DNA of 7,172 nucleotides from Candidatus Cloacimonadota bacterium (GTDB lineage Bacteria; Cloacimonadota; Cloacimonadia; Cloacimonadales; TCS61). Location: the NCBI GenBank assembly GCA_014382915.1, contig JACNIV010000035.1:1-7172 (forward strand). Reading direction: 5' to 3'. The position numbers and the translations under genes were made by a program. Position 1 is the first letter of the stretch. The number at the start of each line of letters is the position of its first letter. Below are positions 5,897 to 7,172 of this stretch, one piece after another. The notes under the pieces were generated by a model. It searched no databases and had not been told where the DNA came from. It saw nothing but the letters and a program-made list of their open reading frames with translations.

Positions 5897-6442
5897 CTAA
5901 CGATTAAATTTTTCTAATTCTACTAAATATTCATCCTGTTTCCATAACAGCAGATTTTTTTCAATGTAATCTGATATCCTGATCAATTCATCATCATTGC
6001 GGATGATGTGGTCATAGAATGAACGCTGCCATTGAAATTCATTTAACCCGGACTAATGGATCAATTTTGATGTTGTGGTTTTAAATGAACCAATAATTTC
6101 TGAAATGGATTTTATTTTACGTAGGGACAACTCGCGAGTTGTCCCTGTTTTTTTACCCGACAGGTCGCGACCTGTCCCTACATTTACATCAATAATTCGA
6201 ATTATAATATGAACATGATTCGGCATTACAACGGATTTAATTATTTTTATATATTCAAAATAATTTTCCAACCATTTTATTCTATCCTGAATGATTCTGC
6301 CTGCATCATTCAATTTCATCTTGCTATTCTGCACACACCCAAAATATTCCAGCATTCCTTGTGTGCAAATTGTTACAAAATAATACCCGGGTGTGGAATA
6401 ATCGTAACCTGCCAATCGGTTGCGCTTACGGTTATGGATCAT
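5897..6442 (-). pseudogene. REP-associated tyrosine transposase (RAYT, IS200-like Y1 family), interrupted by an amber codon
   Basis: RAYTs are single-copy Y1 HUH nucleases that are thought to spread REP palindromes. The frame has 181 residues, usual for the compact type, with TAG at codon 130 (6053-6055). Before it come the family N-terminus NRKRNRLAGYDYSTPGYYFV, the HUH motif MPNHVHII (His76, His78), and SEIIGSFKTTTSKLIH. After the stop the same frame carries WQRSFYDHIIRND with the catalytic Tyr143, then YIENNLLLW and a TAG end at 5897. The stop most simply comes from CAG to TAG, since homologues as I remember them read Gln here. Where relatives usually have NNP near the end this one has NNL. 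The part before the stop lacks the catalytic tyrosine and should be inactive. Residues 88-108 are encoded by two REP palindromes. ATG at 6442 has only a weak binding site (GGTG). TAG clearly acts as stop in rplA and rplL, so general readthrough is unlikely. Confidence 0.88.
6121..6181. repeat. Pair of REP-like palindromes inside the RAYT reading frame
   Basis: A 61-bp composite bounded by the inverted 9-mers GTAGGGACA and TGTCCCTAC. It holds a perfect 24-bp palindrome (6123-6146, centre CTCGCGAG) and a perfect 18-bp palindrome (6159-6176, centre GTCGCGAC), separated by a T-rich spacer. Each half looks like a unit of the form GTAGGGACA-variable arm-TCGCGA-variable arm-TGTCCCTAC. The inner end of the 18-bp unit has lost its matching bases. 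The block stays in frame and encodes RAYT residues 88-108, in the variable loop between the HUH motif and the conserved EIIGSFK helix. Confidence 0.85.
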
Positions 6443-6475
6443 TGTATCACCAGTAAATTAATTTATTAAATTTAC

Positions 6476-6501
6476 GTAGGGAAACGTCGCGACTTTTCCT
6501 T
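6476..6501. repeat. Decayed REP-like palindrome upstream of the RAYT gene
   Basis: It starts GTAGGG like the nested copies and has the centre GTCGCGAC (6486-6493). Positions 6478-6501 form a 24-bp imperfect palindrome with two mismatched pairs. It lies 33 nt before the RAYT start codon, the usual REP position relative to its transposase gene. Confidence 0.65.
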
Positions 6502-6564
6502 CAATTACATCCAAACCCATCTTCTGAAAAATCAGGATAATTTGACCGGTGTAAAATGATATAA

Positions 6565-6699
6565 TTATTTTTTTCTTTTCTTCTCCCTTTGTGATAATGC
6601 ACTACCAGCAATAGATTTTGTTCTCCCTGATGAACGTTTATCCTTTAACGCTTTTGAAGCTTTTGTTGCTACTTTTTTACTTGTTACTTTCTTTGCCAT
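6565..6699 (-). CDS. Small, highly basic hypothetical protein (44 aa)
   Basis: ATG at 6699 is preceded by AGGAG at 6-nt spacing, a strong site that supports a real gene. The 44 residues include 13 Lys and 4 Arg against one Asp and one Glu. The sequence begins MAKKVTSKKVATKASKALKD and continues to SIAGSALSQREKKRKK, with no Cys, Trp, Tyr or Phe. From memory it resembles a scattered set of small uncharacterised bacterial proteins with repeated KKVASKAS- and AGSALSQ-like segments. No function is established that I know of. The composition is like nucleic-acid-binding or histone-H1-like tails, but that is inference. It is on the same strand as the RAYT remnant and the upstream unknown gene, in the AT-rich accessory stretch, and ends in TAA with no clear terminator after it. 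Confidence 0.8.
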   Translation of the reverse strand: MAKKVTSKKVATKASKALKDKRSSGRTKSIAGSALSQREKKRKK

Positions 6700-6825
6700 T
6701 ATTATCTCCTAATTAGTTTGATAAATAAGTTAGTCTTCATATTGCTGTGAGCGAAGGGGAAAAACGATTATCTATTTCTTTTCATTAAAAGTGATTACAA
6801 AAGATTCTTCATATATTGATTCATA

Positions 6826-7172
6826 TTAAATCCTAACAGTAACATGGGATAGTGTTTTGAAAAATATTTCATTATTTATTGAAGATTGATTTGGGGCGGA
6901 TAAACCAAAAAGAACCTTATTACCACCTTTATCTAAAACACTATCATTAGAGAAACCGAAATAATAGTAAGGTATTTTAGTTTTACTAAGTTTAACAATT
7001 GTATCCCAACCTTTAAAGATAGTTGATTTAATTGGTGAATTATCATAGAAAAGTTCAAATGATTTAATATATGCAGGACCAAGACCATAGTTTGAAACAT
7101 TTAAACCAATAAATTCACTACCCGTTGCTGTAGAATATTCTAAAATAAGTTTGGGTCTAACAGAGAGTTTAT
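6826..7172 (-). CDS. Hypothetical protein, C-terminal part (partial at right edge; frame continues to 6772 past a TAA)
   Basis: An open frame enters from the right edge and gives 114 complete codons to TAA at 6826-6828. It reads LSVRPKLILEYSTATGSEFI, then GLNVSNYGLGPAYIKSFELF, and ends FKTLSHVTVRI. The GL-V-NxGLGPA-IKSF pattern recalls uncharacterised bacterial proteins with an N-terminal membrane anchor and a beta-rich outer domain. I cannot name the family. After the TAA the same frame continues YESIYEESFVITFNEKK and stops at TAG (6772-6774). As I recall, relatives end with a similar Y-S-(I/V)-Y/F-(G)E segment, so the TAA may be a nonsense mutation (CAA to TAA would do it). The N-terminus is outside the window, so a membrane helix cannot be checked. 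Codons strongly favour A or T at the third position. It lies upstream of, and on the same strand as, the 44-residue gene. Confidence 0.7.
   Translation of the reverse strand, partial: KLSVRPKLILEYSTATGSEFIGLNVSNYGLGPAYIKSFELFYDNSPIKSTIFKGWDTIVKLSKTKIPYYYFGFSNDSVLDKGGNKVLFGLSAPNQSSINNEIFFKTLSHVTVRI

Noticed and set aside
6053..6055. TAG recoded as an amino acid genome-wide
   Set aside because: rplA and rplL both end in TAG at the correct family C-terminus, and an upstream TAG bounds rpoB, so TAG works as a stop here.
6121..6181. CRISPR repeat or rho-independent terminator pair
   Set aside because: There are only two palindromes with no regular spacer. Both lie inside a conserved coding frame, and their shared GTAGGGACA ends fit REP units better.
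6542..6565. Plus-strand TTGACC and TATAAT as a promoter
   Set aside because: The spacer is only 12 nt and no plus-strand gene follows. In AT-rich DNA such matches arise by chance.

Overview
The window is mostly one long minus-strand operon of transcription and translation genes. The layout is bacterial: tuf, rpmG, tRNA-Trp, secE, nusG, rplK, rplA, rplJ, rplL, then the first third of rpoB, which runs off the left edge. Upstream of tuf (right-hand side, same strand) lies a small AT-rich accessory stretch. The organism is a bacterium of low to moderate GC with good Shine-Dalgarno sites. Protein style and gene order would suit an uncultured FCB-group lineage such as Cloacimonadota, but that placement is a guess from memory, not a search result.

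Region 1-5814 is the housekeeping operon. A TTGACA box with a poor -10 lies about 120 bases upstream of tuf and is the only promoter candidate I can see. The tuf leader carries a stem-loop with a T-run. Downstream genes are tightly packed: 9 nt between tuf and rpmG, 9 nt between rpmG and the tRNA, 23 nt between the tRNA and secE, 4 nt between secE and nusG, 13 nt between nusG and rplK, 51 nt between rplK and rplA, 11 nt between rplA and rplJ, 22 nt between rplJ and rplL, and 110 nt between rplL and rpoB. The two larger gaps hold inverted repeats. One covers the rplA ribosome binding site. The other is a perfect 13-bp stem between rplL and rpoB, where other bacteria place an attenuator or processing site. 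The products act together: EF-Tu delivers aminoacyl-tRNA, L11/L1/L10/L12/L33 are large-subunit proteins (L11, L10 and L12 form the factor-binding stalk), SecE is part of the membrane translocon, and NusG binds the RNA polymerase whose beta subunit is RpoB.

Region 5815-7172 is accessory DNA. It holds a REP-associated tyrosine transposase (RAYT) gene with an in-frame amber codon just before its catalytic tyrosine. Two REP-like palindromes sit inside that reading frame and are translated. A decayed third palindrome lies just upstream of the gene. Next come a 44-residue, very basic orphan protein and the C-terminal part of an unrecognised protein whose frame continues sensibly past a TAA. The nested REP palindromes and the interrupted neighbours are the least ordinary things here. 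I see no CRISPR array, no rRNA and no evident new multi-gene system.
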